NCBI GenBank assembly: GCA_026003615.1
Contig: BPHQ01000001.1
Span: 496,001-560,000 of the forward strand
Source of the DNA: Bellilinea sp.
GTDB lineage: Bacteria > Chloroflexota > Anaerolineae > Anaerolineales > Anaerolineaceae
Reading direction: 5' to 3'
DNA: 64,000 nucleotides
The notes below the pieces were generated by a model. It was not told where the DNA came from and did no database searches. It saw only the letters and a program-made list of their open reading frames with translations. This document shows positions 16,715 through 25,774 of this stretch, in pieces. Both the position numbers and the translations under genes were made by a program. Every line of letters begins with the position of its first letter. Position 1 is the stretch's first letter.

Positions 16715-19047
16715 ACTTTTTCCGGAATCAAGCTGTCGGATGATGCTTGCCGGTAAAATTCACGGAATGCGCGGCTTTCTTCCAGCAGGGAACGCAGTCG
16801 CGCTTCCATTTCTCTTGCCAGCAATGGGTCTGGAATGCCGCCTTCAGCAATGGTGAGGGATTGTCCATCCCGTTCCATAATCCGGATAAATCCCTTACCT
16901 GCCAGCCACTCAATCCCTGTGAGAATGGTCTCCTCACGTTGATTGAGGGCAGCAGCCATTCGGAGTAATGATGCTTTACCGCTGTTTTTCTTAAGCACAT
17001 ATTGGATCATGCCGGTCAGAGCGTGTAAAAAGGATTGTGGCTTGTCAACAGGAGGTTCAAGCCACCCCAGGATGATTCTTGAGGCTCTTACTTGTTGAAT
17101 TGCTTCGGATAGTACTTTCTGAGAAGGCGGGGGTGTACAAATGACCAGTGTCTCTGCCGGGGTCAGTTCCCAACGCTGTTTTACCGGTATATCGAGAGTG
17201 ACCGCTCCATCCGCCCAGAAAAGAATTTGTTCGGAGGGAATGTTTTTTCGGGTAATTTCCTCTATAAGAGATTGGGAGGTACGAAAATCAATCACTTCCA
17301 ACCGTGTGGTTTTGGAAATTGTAATGGAGTCCATTTCCAGTGGGCGGGCTACGATCCATTCCAGTTGAACTTCCAAATCACCGCCAAAATTGACCGGCCG
17401 GGCATGGTAAGCAAGGTCAAATCGTCCCTCTGGAAGCATGGAACGAGCGCCTTGCCACCAGATGACCCGGCGGGTGTTCCCCTCTTCATCCTCAACAATT
17501 GTCATCAGGTGTTCCTGTGTTTTACCAATGGGGGTTGAATCCAGCAGGGTGAGATTGCGGCTGGCGAAAACCAAAGGCGGATTGCCTGCGCCGAATGGAG
17601 CCAGCTTTTCTAATTCCTCGATCCACTTTAAGTCCAGTTCGTTGATTTTTAGCCATGCATCTACGGTAATGGCGGGTTTTTGCTGGTGATGAGTGCGCTG
17701 GTATTCTACATGAGCAGATACCCGTCGGCGGAATTCGTGAAAGTTTTCAGGTTGTAGAGCCAGACCAGCAGCCATTGGATGGCCTCCGAAGCCGATCAGC
17801 AGGTGGTTGGCGCTGGCAATCGCCTCGGTGATGTTGATGCCCTCCACAGAACGAGCCGAACCACGCATGGGTTGGCCGGGGGGTGAACTCAATAAAATCA
17901 CCGGGCGTTGGAAGATCTCCGCCAGCCGACTGGCAACGATACCGTTGATGCCTCCGGGCCATTCGGGATGGTGTAAAACCAGCACAGCATAATCCAGCAC
18001 CCGCGGGTCCTGATCAATCTGCTGCAAAGCAGCCAGGAATACCTGATCGGTAAGAAACCGGCGTTGGCTGTTATAACCTTCTAATTGAGCAGCAAAAACG
18101 GCAATGGCTTGGGAATCGGTGGATAAAAGGAAATTGACTACGGGATTTGCATCTCCAAGCCGGCCGATGGCGTTCAGGCGAGGAGCAAGGCTGAATCCGA
18201 TGTGCTGTTCGTTGAGATGGGCAGGGTTAATTTCAGCGTTCTGCATGAGTTGAAGAAGCGCCGGCCGGCGGGGATTGCGTAACATCTCCAATCCGCGTTG
18301 GACCCAATAACGCGTGTCCCCGCGCAGGACTGCAACATCCGCGATACATCCCAACGCAACCAGATCGAGATGTTCTTCGGCTATTTCGGGTTTACTGGCC
18401 TGGTGGCACAGGAGCTGGGAAAAGACGAATGCTGTCCCCACACCGGCAAGAGTGTGCATGGGGTGATCTTCCGCCAAGCGCTGAGGATTGATAATGGCAT
18501 CTGCTGAGGGGAGTGAGGTGGGGAGTGCATGATGATCGGTAATCACAAAGGTAATCCCGTGCTGCTTTAAGAATTCAGCAGCGTTGTGTGCGCTGATGCC
18601 TGTATCGCAGGTGAGAATCACCTTTACACCATTGTTCAGCATGCGTTCTAAACCATTAATATGGACACCGTGGGACTCACGCTCACGAACGGGGATGTAG
18701 TATTCAACCTGACCACCAAGCGACCGGAGTGTTGATACCAGCAATGTGGTGGCTGTTTGTCCATCCACATCAAAGTCGCCCCAAACAGCGATTTTCTTAC
18801 CGGTGCGGATTGCCTCGTGGATCAAGTTCACCCCTTTTTCCATGTCCGGCAATTCGCAGGGATCAGCCGGACGATAAAATCGAGGATCTAGAAAAGCCCG
18901 GGCTTTCTCGAAAGTCTTAAGACCACGTCGGACAAGGGTTTGAGCCAGCAGGGAATTATCCCCGGTGAAGTGCCGGATGTCTTGTGGGATGGGAATGTTC
19001 TCAGCGTCTAACCAGATACGCTCAATGCCCGGAAACAGTCGTTTCAT
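16711..19047 (-). CDS. recJ: Single-stranded-DNA-specific exonuclease RecJ
   Basis: 778 aa. Degrades single-stranded DNA 5'-3' in recombination and repair. DHH-family motif I is WGDFDVDGQTATTLLV (Asp at 91, 93, 95) and the DHH motif is ITDHHALPT; the DHHA1 motif GGHPMAAGLAL and an OB-fold region (about 470-560) follow. It is longer than E. coli RecJ (about 577 aa): roughly 200 extra C-terminal residues include a winged-helix-like stretch (SLLRMAAALNQREETI), as in the long Gram-positive/Deinococcus-type enzymes. It starts directly after the nuclease stop (TAAATG). Last gene of the helicase/nuclease run. Confidence 0.95.
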   Translation of the reverse strand: MKRLFPGIERIWLDAENIPIPQDIRHFTGDNSLLAQTLVRRGLKTFEKARAFLDPRFYRPADPCELPDMEKGVNLIHEAIRTGKKIAVWGDFDVDGQTATTLLVSTLRSLGGQVEYYIPVRERESHGVHINGLERMLNNGVKVILTCDTGISAHNAAEFLKQHGITFVITDHHALPTSLPSADAIINPQRLAEDHPMHTLAGVGTAFVFSQLLCHQASKPEIAEEHLDLVALGCIADVAVLRGDTRYWVQRGLEMLRNPRRPALLQLMQNAEINPAHLNEQHIGFSLAPRLNAIGRLGDANPVVNFLLSTDSQAIAVFAAQLEGYNSQRRFLTDQVFLAALQQIDQDPRVLDYAVLVLHHPEWPGGINGIVASRLAEIFQRPVILLSSPPGQPMRGSARSVEGINITEAIASANHLLIGFGGHPMAAGLALQPENFHEFRRRVSAHVEYQRTHHQQKPAITVDAWLKINELDLKWIEELEKLAPFGAGNPPLVFASRNLTLLDSTPIGKTQEHLMTIVEDEEGNTRRVIWWQGARSMLPEGRFDLAYHARPVNFGGDLEVQLEWIVARPLEMDSITISKTTRLEVIDFRTSQSLIEEITRKNIPSEQILFWADGAVTLDIPVKQRWELTPAETLVICTPPPSQKVLSEAIQQVRASRIILGWLEPPVDKPQSFLHALTGMIQYVLKKNSGKASLLRMAAALNQREETILTGIEWLAGKGFIRIMERDGQSLTIAEGGIPDPLLAREMEARLRSLLEESRAFREFYRQASSDSLIPEKV

Positions 19048-19872
19048 TTAGAACTCGGTCTCACCAATTTGATCGAAAGCAATGTCTAGCCGGTCATCAT
19101 CTATTTCTTCATCCATCTCGTCCTCCGCGCTCCCGGCGGTAATTCCTCGATTGCACAGGGAGCGATAGACGCATATGGAACAATGCTGCTCTTGGGAGGT
19201 CAGCGGGAAATAGGTTTTGGCATAATGTTCGACTTGTTGAATCAATTCGAGGATGTACTCTCCGTCACGTTCGGCCTGCTTATAGGAATAATGGAAGTGT
19301 TCGGGACTTAGCGGATCAGCCGTGAACCAGTAAATCATTTCGATCTGTTCCGGCGTATAGGTGCTTGTCTTATCCAATGCGTTGGCGCACTTCCACAAAA
19401 GAAAAGGATACAGGCGAGTCTGAATTCGGCGGGCAAGAACGCCACGCGGAGGTTTACGCCGACCGGTTTTCCAATCCACGATGATGATCTTCTCGGCTGG
19501 TTGAATGGCGATCAGATCGAATTTAGCAATGAGGCGGTAATTTCCGTAAGTGGTCTGAAGGGTGTGTTCAACAAAACGTCGCTCCGGTAAAGGGGAAGGC
19601 TGGCTGCCGAGGTAATCTTCCCACCAACCCAATAAGGTTTGGTCATAAGCCTGAGCAGCGATTTTTTCCACAGGCAAGCCAATTTGATGTTGCTGTACCA
19701 TCTGATGGAAAATTTCTCCGCGGCGCAAATGCTGTTCGTGTTCAAGCACCGGCTGGGATTGAATTGCAGGCCAGGGTTGACGCAGCAAATAGCGTAATTC
19801 AAAACGACGGGGACATTCAACAAAATCCTGTAAATTATTCTGGCTGAAAGAAAAATCAGGTGGAATTTTCAC
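19048..19872 (-). CDS. PD-(D/E)XK nuclease with a predicted Fe-S cluster (AddB/Cas4/RecB-like)
   Basis: 274 aa. Nuclease residues: FSQNNLQDFVECPRRFELRYLL start, an RGEIFHQMV helix with the motif-I His, Asp in IAKFDLIAI, and Asp-x-Lys in IIVDWKTGRRK, then the QxxxY-like RIQTRLYPFLL. Cys20 plus C-terminal C-x2-C-x5-C (HCSICVYRSLC) form the pattern that holds a 4Fe-4S cluster in AddB, Dna2 and Cas4 nucleases. The start is a GTG at 19872 inside the helicase gene's last codons; GGGAGG lies 8-9 nt upstream. The longer in-frame reading to 20055 lies within helicase coding sequence. The acidic tail has no known role. Confidence 0.88.
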   Translation of the reverse strand: MKIPPDFSFSQNNLQDFVECPRRFELRYLLRQPWPAIQSQPVLEHEQHLRRGEIFHQMVQQHQIGLPVEKIAAQAYDQTLLGWWEDYLGSQPSPLPERRFVEHTLQTTYGNYRLIAKFDLIAIQPAEKIIIVDWKTGRRKPPRGVLARRIQTRLYPFLLWKCANALDKTSTYTPEQIEMIYWFTADPLSPEHFHYSYKQAERDGEYILELIQQVEHYAKTYFPLTSQEQHCSICVYRSLCNRGITAGSAEDEMDEEIDDDRLDIAFDQIGETEF

Positions 19873-22123
19873 GGCGGTATTCCTCCCAGAACTTTTGAAG
19901 ATGAACAAAGGGCAACGCCGGGGAGTTTTCGTTTCCCTGCATTTCTTTTCCGGTGTTCCAGGTAATGACAATCGAACGGCGGGCACGGGTGATGCCAACG
20001 TACAACAAACGCAGGCGTTCGGCGCAGTACTCCAAGCGCGCCTGTTGAGTGGCAATCCCTTCTTCCAGGTAAAGGGAAGTCAATTCTTGACTTGCGAGGG
20101 CTTTCAACAGGTTGAGCGCTTCGGCTTCCAAATTGAGTTGATTGCGGACAAAATATTTTTCAGAATAATACCGGTCAAATCCTTGGGCAGAAGGGAAGTC
20201 ATAGTTATTGACCGACATGAGGTAAACTCGGTCCCATTCCAAACCCTTGGCTTTGTGAATGGTGGCGACCACCACTTTTCCCGGCTGTAAATCCGGATCG
20301 AAACCCGGTTCTTCCTCGCTGAAACCGAGGATGCGCCGTTCGTTACGGGCGATCAACCCCAGTTCCTCGACAAATTGTGATAGCTGCCATTCGGGATGGC
20401 GTTGAGCCGTGCGTCCTAAAAGGAGTGCGAGGCTGTGTGCCAGGGCTAATTGGGTTGGCTGACGAAAGATATCCTGTGCAATGGTGAGAATCAACTGGTC
20501 AATGGGCAGTAAGATGGCTTGCTGCCAGCGGCGCATGCGCAGAGCAAAGACCTCCAACATTGGGATGACCTGCTCATATAAATTATCCCGGTGATGAAGT
20601 TCCTCCAGCCAGTTGTTTTCCGAGCGGGGGTAGAGATAATTTTCCGGTTGTGAATTGGTCAACAATAATTGAGCGGCCTGATGAATGACCTCCTTTTCAG
20701 GTGCATTTGCTGTGTAAACCAGGGGGATTACCTCTTTAAATGCTTCAACAAGTATTCTGGGGTCTGCGGCTTTGTTGAGACTTTTAAGAATTTTTTCCAG
20801 AATGGCTGCGGTTTGGCGGGTGGTCTGGCTTGATTGAAGCAATTCAATCACGGGGAGGCCAGCGGCTTTGAGTGCATTGACAACTTTACTGCCGCGTTCA
20901 TTCCGGGGTACCAGTACAGCCACAGTTTGATCACTATGTTCCGGCAGCCACCTCTTAAGCGAGTCAACCACCGCCTTGATTTCCCCATCCGATGAAAACT
21001 TTTTCTTTATAAGGTAAATTTCATTGGGTTCATCTGGGGGGTTGGGCTGGGGATCACCGGCTGGTGTTGGGCGGATGTAGGGTGGAGTCAGCGCATTTCT
21101 CAGTGCTTCAACCGGATGGTCATGGATCGTCCACCGAATCAGTTCATTCGCCAGACGAATGATGCTGAGGGTTGAACGTCCCGAATCCGGCAGGTCGTAG
21201 GCACGGACGCTGTTCAGTTCAAGAAAACGGCGCAGGTATTCGGGGCTGGCTGTGGTAAAGGTTTCGTATATAGCCTGATTAGGATCGCCCACCCGCACCC
21301 AATTACCGTTTTCTCCAGCCAGCCGTCGTAAAATTTCCTCTTGAAGGCGCGAACTGTCTTGGGCTTCGTCCTCTAATATAAAGGGAAAACGGAAGCGCAA
21401 CCGCTGCAAATAATCCGGATCGCTGTTCAACACGTTGAGGGCCAGCCGAATCAGGTCATCAAAATCAATCAGACTGCGCAGCACCAGTCCGCGCTGGTAG
21501 GTGTCGTAAATATCCAATCCGAATTGAAGCAGAGAATGATGGTAATGGGTCTTGCCCAATTGATCACGGATTTGTTGTGGGGTAAGCTGCAAATCTTTTG
21601 CCTGACGAATAAATGCCCGCGCTAACTTTACCAGTAAGTCCTCCCATTTTTTGGGCAGGTCGGAATTTCTTTTAGGGTCGGAATTGGGATTTGACCATTC
21701 TAAAATAAATTCGGGGTGAGAACGCATCCACCCGGATACGGCCGTCTGAATAATCTCATCGCTGTCGCGCTCATCGGCGATGTTGAAACGGTCGGAAAGA
21801 CCAGCAAGGTCGGGGCGCTCACGAACAATGTCATGGGCCAGACCGTGAAGGGTGCGAACGCGGTAGTTCATATCGCGCATCAAGCCAAACTCTTCCACAA
21901 AGGCGCCGATTCGGCTGGCGAAATTATCCACTGCGGAATTGACCAAAGTAACGATTAAGACTTCCTGGTCTTCGTTAATCTGTCCACTTGTAATAATTTG
22001 GGCAGCCAGCAAAGAAAGGGTGTACGTTTTTCCACTGCCCGGAACGGCCGATACACCCATCCATCCGCCTGAATAATTCAGGATTTGATTTTGATGGGGG
22101 CGGGGTTGATACCGTTTATTCAT
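19856..22123 (-). CDS. UvrD/AddA-like SF1A DNA helicase
   Basis: 755 aa, complete motor. Walker A AVPGSGKT (26-33), motif Ia, motif II DEAQD (253-257), motif III GDPNQAIYETF, motif V ATIHKAKGLEWDRVYL and motif VI LLYVGITRARRSIVI are all intact, so it should be an active 3'-5' translocase. It lacks the C-terminal nuclease of AddA/RecB; that activity is encoded by the next gene, which overlaps its end by 17 nt. The start overlaps the upstream AddB-like gene by 8 nt. The arrangement suggests a multi-subunit end-processing complex. A UvrD-like role in excision repair is the alternative. Confidence 0.92.
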   Translation of the reverse strand: MNKRYQPRPHQNQILNYSGGWMGVSAVPGSGKTYTLSLLAAQIITSGQINEDQEVLIVTLVNSAVDNFASRIGAFVEEFGLMRDMNYRVRTLHGLAHDIVRERPDLAGLSDRFNIADERDSDEIIQTAVSGWMRSHPEFILEWSNPNSDPKRNSDLPKKWEDLLVKLARAFIRQAKDLQLTPQQIRDQLGKTHYHHSLLQFGLDIYDTYQRGLVLRSLIDFDDLIRLALNVLNSDPDYLQRLRFRFPFILEDEAQDSSRLQEEILRRLAGENGNWVRVGDPNQAIYETFTTASPEYLRRFLELNSVRAYDLPDSGRSTLSIIRLANELIRWTIHDHPVEALRNALTPPYIRPTPAGDPQPNPPDEPNEIYLIKKKFSSDGEIKAVVDSLKRWLPEHSDQTVAVLVPRNERGSKVVNALKAAGLPVIELLQSSQTTRQTAAILEKILKSLNKAADPRILVEAFKEVIPLVYTANAPEKEVIHQAAQLLLTNSQPENYLYPRSENNWLEELHHRDNLYEQVIPMLEVFALRMRRWQQAILLPIDQLILTIAQDIFRQPTQLALAHSLALLLGRTAQRHPEWQLSQFVEELGLIARNERRILGFSEEEPGFDPDLQPGKVVVATIHKAKGLEWDRVYLMSVNNYDFPSAQGFDRYYSEKYFVRNQLNLEAEALNLLKALASQELTSLYLEEGIATQQARLEYCAERLRLLYVGITRARRSIVITWNTGKEMQGNENSPALPFVHLQKFWEEYRRENST

Positions 22124-24236
22124 TTCCTGCCTCTTGCTGATGCAGCCGGCGCAGTATTGCCTGTAAAGCCAGTAATAAAGCCCCGCGTTCCTCGGCGCCT
22201 CGCTCGTTGATTCGGCTTGTGCATAGGAATATATGATCAGCGCAGCGGTAGGTCAACCCTCGAATGATTCTCATGAGGGATTGCTGGTTGGTTTCGTATT
22301 CTTCCACGTCAGTCCACAACCTTCCCGACTGCCAGTTGCGGCTGAGGATATAGGGATGAGTGAGTGGCTGGAAGAGACGCTCCCACCAACCCAAGTTCCC
22401 GCAATCCAACCAAAACTGAAAGCGCACCGAGCGATTGCTGATGAGGAATGAGTACGCTGGTGAAATTAAGACAGCATTCTCTTCTTCCGCAGGTGTCAGA
22501 TAAAGGGCTGATATGACTCCTTGCCTGACCATGTTCAAATATTCCAGCCCCGTCGAAAAGTTGGTCTGTTGTGTGCGTGCCGGCTCAATGACCTGCCGAA
22601 ATTTCTGAATGGATTCGATTAAACGAGCGGTCACGGTCGCATCGTCGAGATGATCGTGAAATCCGTAACCGGGTTGAGAGAGCACCTCCCCAAAGAGGAA
22701 GGCATAAAAGACATCCAGCTCCTCTTCTTCTCCCCGTTCAATATAATTTAACAACCATTCGCGCAAATGAGAATAGCGTAAGCCGGCTGCATAGGTGATT
22801 CTTTCGCGTCCATCTACCCCGATTTCCTCAAAAGGACGTAGAGGGAAAGATTGATTTTTAGAAGAGAAACCCATCTGCACTAACAGGTCAGCACGCACCA
22901 AATCGAGTTCAGCAATGCAATGAACCAACATGGAGCGAATTTCCTCTCGATTGGGCGGCATGTCCCAATGTGGGTGGGCTAATTTTGCGAGGGTCATCAA
23001 TGTGCGTGCTGCCGGTTCATCATAGAGACTGCGGGAAGGACGGTGGGAGCGGGCGGGAATCTGGTACTCTTCCAACCGGTTTACGATTGAAAAACGCAGC
23101 GAATCCGAGACGAAGGGTGCCAGCACGGCAATTTCACCCGGTGCCACTGCTTTTTGGTGTATTAATTCGTTAATGGTTTGGCAGACCTGATCCACCATTT
23201 CCGGGTAAAAACGGGCGGGTAAATGGGTAAAAGCCGTTTTGATTTGAGGATTCAGTTTCTCGGTTTTCAACTGGCGCTGAACAGCCATCACCATAGCAGA
23301 TTGGAACTGGCGGACAGGCAAAGGGCAAATCAGGCTGGGTGGAAATTCCACAATCTCATCACAAAAGTCTGCCAGCGAGGCTGCTGATAGTGGATCGGCT
23401 CCCAGGAAGATACGGTGTCCACCATGCTGATCGAAAATAAGCAAGGCTGAATCAAAAACCGGCAGCCATTCGCCGATGACATCGTGAGCGGCAGGAGCGT
23501 CCTCTTCGATATTATCGTAAATCAGATGACGGAATTGGGATTGCAAATAATTACGAACCAGAAAAGAGCGCCACAAGTAATGATTAAACAATTCAATTTG
23601 CAGGGAAAAATCCAGCAAGTTATGCGCCAGACAAAAATCTCGAAAAGCATTCAAGCATTCCTGGGCTTGATCGAATACGATCAAATGCTGAGGCTGGCCA
23701 TTCCAGGCTTGTTTTAACCGTTCACTCAGGGTAGTATGAGCAAAACCAACCAATGCCGCTTTATTGAGGTTATCCAGAAGCTGGGAATAAAGCCGGTTAC
23801 GATCAATTACCAGTTGTTCAAAGTAACCTTGATTAAGAAATGGCTCGACAACTTTAGCCATATAATACTGAGCTGTTTCGAGGGTTAGAAACAAAGGTGG
23901 ATTGTGAGGCTGACCAAATCCCACTTCAGCACTGATGGCTGGCCAGAATAGTTGAATAGTACGCTGGCTAAGACCACCCAACGTAACAATGGTTGGGAGA
24001 CCGCCAGGTGGAAGCGAATTTTGGGTGAGGTAATCATAATATGGTCGAGCCAGCGTGCGCTGCGGAAGTAAGATCAAAATCTGTTCTGCCGGGATGCCAT
24101 TTTCCAGCAGGAAAGCCAGACGCGCCAGGCCCGCGGTGGTTTTTCCGCTGCCCGGTTCCCCCTGTAAGTAGATTTTTCGGTTCAGGGGGTTTTGGGCGAT
24201 TTGGATTTGTTCGGGGAATAAGTTTGGCAGGCTCAT
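22116..24236 (-). CDS. AddB-like ATPase with degenerate helicase motifs
   Basis: 706 aa. The N-terminus has a full Walker A (GEPGSGKT, 26-33) and an AddB-like follow-on (EQILILLPQRTLARPYYDYL). Beyond that the helicase motifs are weak: the expected motif II reads LIYDNIEEDAP rather than DEAQD or DEFQD, and motif VI reads IFLCTSRINERGAEERG. This is what is seen in AddB/RecC-type partners that bind rather than unwind DNA. No PD-(D/E)XK motif or Cys cluster is present at the C-terminus, unlike true AddB, and those features sit in the separate gene 19048-19872. It lies 6 nt after the exonuclease gene. Confidence 0.75.
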   Translation of the reverse strand: MSLPNLFPEQIQIAQNPLNRKIYLQGEPGSGKTTAGLARLAFLLENGIPAEQILILLPQRTLARPYYDYLTQNSLPPGGLPTIVTLGGLSQRTIQLFWPAISAEVGFGQPHNPPLFLTLETAQYYMAKVVEPFLNQGYFEQLVIDRNRLYSQLLDNLNKAALVGFAHTTLSERLKQAWNGQPQHLIVFDQAQECLNAFRDFCLAHNLLDFSLQIELFNHYLWRSFLVRNYLQSQFRHLIYDNIEEDAPAAHDVIGEWLPVFDSALLIFDQHGGHRIFLGADPLSAASLADFCDEIVEFPPSLICPLPVRQFQSAMVMAVQRQLKTEKLNPQIKTAFTHLPARFYPEMVDQVCQTINELIHQKAVAPGEIAVLAPFVSDSLRFSIVNRLEEYQIPARSHRPSRSLYDEPAARTLMTLAKLAHPHWDMPPNREEIRSMLVHCIAELDLVRADLLVQMGFSSKNQSFPLRPFEEIGVDGRERITYAAGLRYSHLREWLLNYIERGEEEELDVFYAFLFGEVLSQPGYGFHDHLDDATVTARLIESIQKFRQVIEPARTQQTNFSTGLEYLNMVRQGVISALYLTPAEEENAVLISPAYSFLISNRSVRFQFWLDCGNLGWWERLFQPLTHPYILSRNWQSGRLWTDVEEYETNQQSLMRIIRGLTYRCADHIFLCTSRINERGAEERGALLLALQAILRRLHQQEAGNE

Positions 24237-24242
24237 TTAGGG

Positions 24243-24821
24243 TCAATCGTTTATTCCGGCGATTGCGTGTAGCAAAGCACGAGTTAATCGGGCATCATCT
24301 GCTGCTCGGTGAGAATTGGGCAGGGGAATCTGAAAACTTCTGCCGGCTTCTTCCAGTTTAAAGAACCGATATGCCCGCCGGGTTGTATCCCATTCACCTC
24401 GAAACGCGGCATACAACTGCATGATATCAAAGGTGGCAAACCTTTCTTTCCAGACAAGTTTATAGATTTCATAAGATTGGCGCATCATGCGCAGGTCGAA
24501 TTCTGCGTTGTAAACAGCAATCTTGCGGTTAAGCAAAAGCCCGCGTAAGTTGGCCCAGACGACCGGAAAAGTGGGGGCTTTTGCCACCATTTGATTGTCA
24601 ATCCCATGTATGGCAGTCAAATCCGGTGGGATTGGTTTGAATGGCTTCACAAAGGACTCGAACAAGGTTGAACCATCATCGTCAATAACGGCAATTTCGA
24701 CAATTTCAGCGGTTTTATCCAGACCGGTAGTTTCGGTATCTATGAAAACCGGCTTTTCACTGAGCCACTGACGGGCTTTTTCAATCACCTGTTGCCGGTA
24801 AGGATGGGTCAGAATCGTCAT
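24243..24821 (-). CDS. DEDDh 3'-5' exonuclease (DnaQ-like)
   Basis: 192 aa, the exonuclease domain alone. ExoI FIDTETTGL, ExoII YNAEFDLRMM and ExoIII HRAADDARLT with the catalytic His are all present. It is similar to the epsilon subunit of DNA polymerase III and to stand-alone repair exonucleases. Because it lies 6 nt before the AddB-like gene and 4 nt after the lipoprotein gene, a role in DNA end processing is more likely than proofreading. The substrate could also be RNA. Confidence 0.9.
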   Translation of the reverse strand: MTILTHPYRQQVIEKARQWLSEKPVFIDTETTGLDKTAEIVEIAVIDDDGSTLFESFVKPFKPIPPDLTAIHGIDNQMVAKAPTFPVVWANLRGLLLNRKIAVYNAEFDLRMMRQSYEIYKLVWKERFATFDIMQLYAAFRGEWDTTRRAYRFFKLEEAGRSFQIPLPNSHRAADDARLTRALLHAIAGIND

Positions 24822-24825
24822 GGGA

Positions 24826-25671
24826 CTAATCTAAACGCCAGTAGGCAAACTCTTCAGCATAAACGGTGAAGTTAGGGGTGTTACGAGCAGCAATTACGAT
24901 ACCGTATGACCCGGGTTCTGTGAAGGTGTTATCACTGATCTCACGGATTTTAATGCCATTCACATAGAGTGTGTAATTGCTATCCACTGCATAAACCCCA
25001 ATTCGATTGGTTTGGTTAGGGCCAGTGCGAATAGCATCATTGACATTACTACCCTCTGCAAGGTTGACATATTGCTCTCCGTCCCAATAGCCAAAAGCCC
25101 ATTTTCCATCACAGGTTAATTGAAACCAATATCCCTTGACAAAATCCGGTGAACGAAAAACTAATCCATAGGTATCTAGTCCGCTGCATTCACCGGTGCG
25201 AACAAGGGTTTCAAGGTAGGCATTTCCAATTTTTGTCCCGCCGGTGCGCCACCCCCGATAGCCGGTGGCGTATCGGCTGGTAAGTATCATTGCGCCATTT
25301 TCGACCCGGATGAAGGTATAATCGTCATCATAGGGTTTATCTTGTAATCCAAACGAACGGCCACTATCGAGTGTATCTACAAAAGTGGGGGCACCTAAAA
25401 CCTGTCGGGGATCATCGCTGATGGCGGTGGGGGTGGGCGAGGGATCCGGAGGGGGAGTTGGTGTGGATATTAATATGTTCGGTTCGGTGGGTTGGTTTAT
25501 AGGAGGGGGTGTATCGGATGGGAGCGGTTGAACGGTCGGCTGGCTGGTCAGGATTGCGGAAACCTGTGTACCCACCAGATCAACGGTCGGTGTTGAGATG
25601 CCACCTGTTGGTAAATTGCAACTGCTCAGAAAAAATAAAAGGATGATGAAAGAGCGGATCCATTTCTGCAT
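24826..25671 (-). CDS. Lipoprotein with Pro/Thr linker and concanavalin-like domain
   Basis: 281 aa. Signal peptide with lipobox LSSC; lipidation would be on the Cys after FFLSS. A Pro/Thr-rich linker (about residues 40-90) leads to a C-terminal beta-sandwich (about 100-281; LETLVRTGECSGLDTYGLVF, YWFQLTCDGKWAFGYWDG, YTLYVNGIKI) of the LamG/DUF1080-like type often seen in carbohydrate-binding proteins. The start at 25671 has an AGGA Shine-Dalgarno sequence, and the upstream in-frame codons precede it. It heads the helicase/nuclease run only 4 nt before the exonuclease, an odd partner that may just share the promoter. Confidence 0.8.
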   Translation of the reverse strand: MQKWIRSFIILLFFLSSCNLPTGGISTPTVDLVGTQVSAILTSQPTVQPLPSDTPPPINQPTEPNILISTPTPPPDPSPTPTAISDDPRQVLGAPTFVDTLDSGRSFGLQDKPYDDDYTFIRVENGAMILTSRYATGYRGWRTGGTKIGNAYLETLVRTGECSGLDTYGLVFRSPDFVKGYWFQLTCDGKWAFGYWDGEQYVNLAEGSNVNDAIRTGPNQTNRIGVYAVDSNYTLYVNGIKIREISDNTFTEPGSYGIVIAARNTPNFTVYAEEFAYWRLD

Positions 25672-25724
25672 GGCTGTTCCTTTGACGTATCGAACCATTG
25701 ATCAAACCATTTTTCAATCATTAT

Positions 25725-25734
25725 GATTATAATC
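25725..25734. promoter_or_regulatory. Palindromic -10 (GATTATAATC) shared by divergent genes
   Basis: A perfect 10-bp palindrome gives TATAAT on both strands (plus 25728-25733; minus 25731-25726). It serves the lipoprotein run on one side and the pseudouridine synthase on the other. On the minus strand TTGTTG lies 15 nt upstream. Such symmetric boxes are known to fire in both directions. Confidence 0.55.
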
Positions 25735-25774
25735 GGATTCGGCTGGCAACAAGGATAATTCGAACGAATTTTCG

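Noticed and set aside
19048-19872. Cas4 of a CRISPR locus
   Set aside because: No repeats or cas1/cas2 in the window; context is helicase/AddB/RecJ.
19873-20055. Extended N-terminus of the Fe-S nuclease
   Set aside because: These codons lie in the helicase gene in another frame, carry many Cys and Arg without pattern, and the GTG at 19872 has a good ribosome site.
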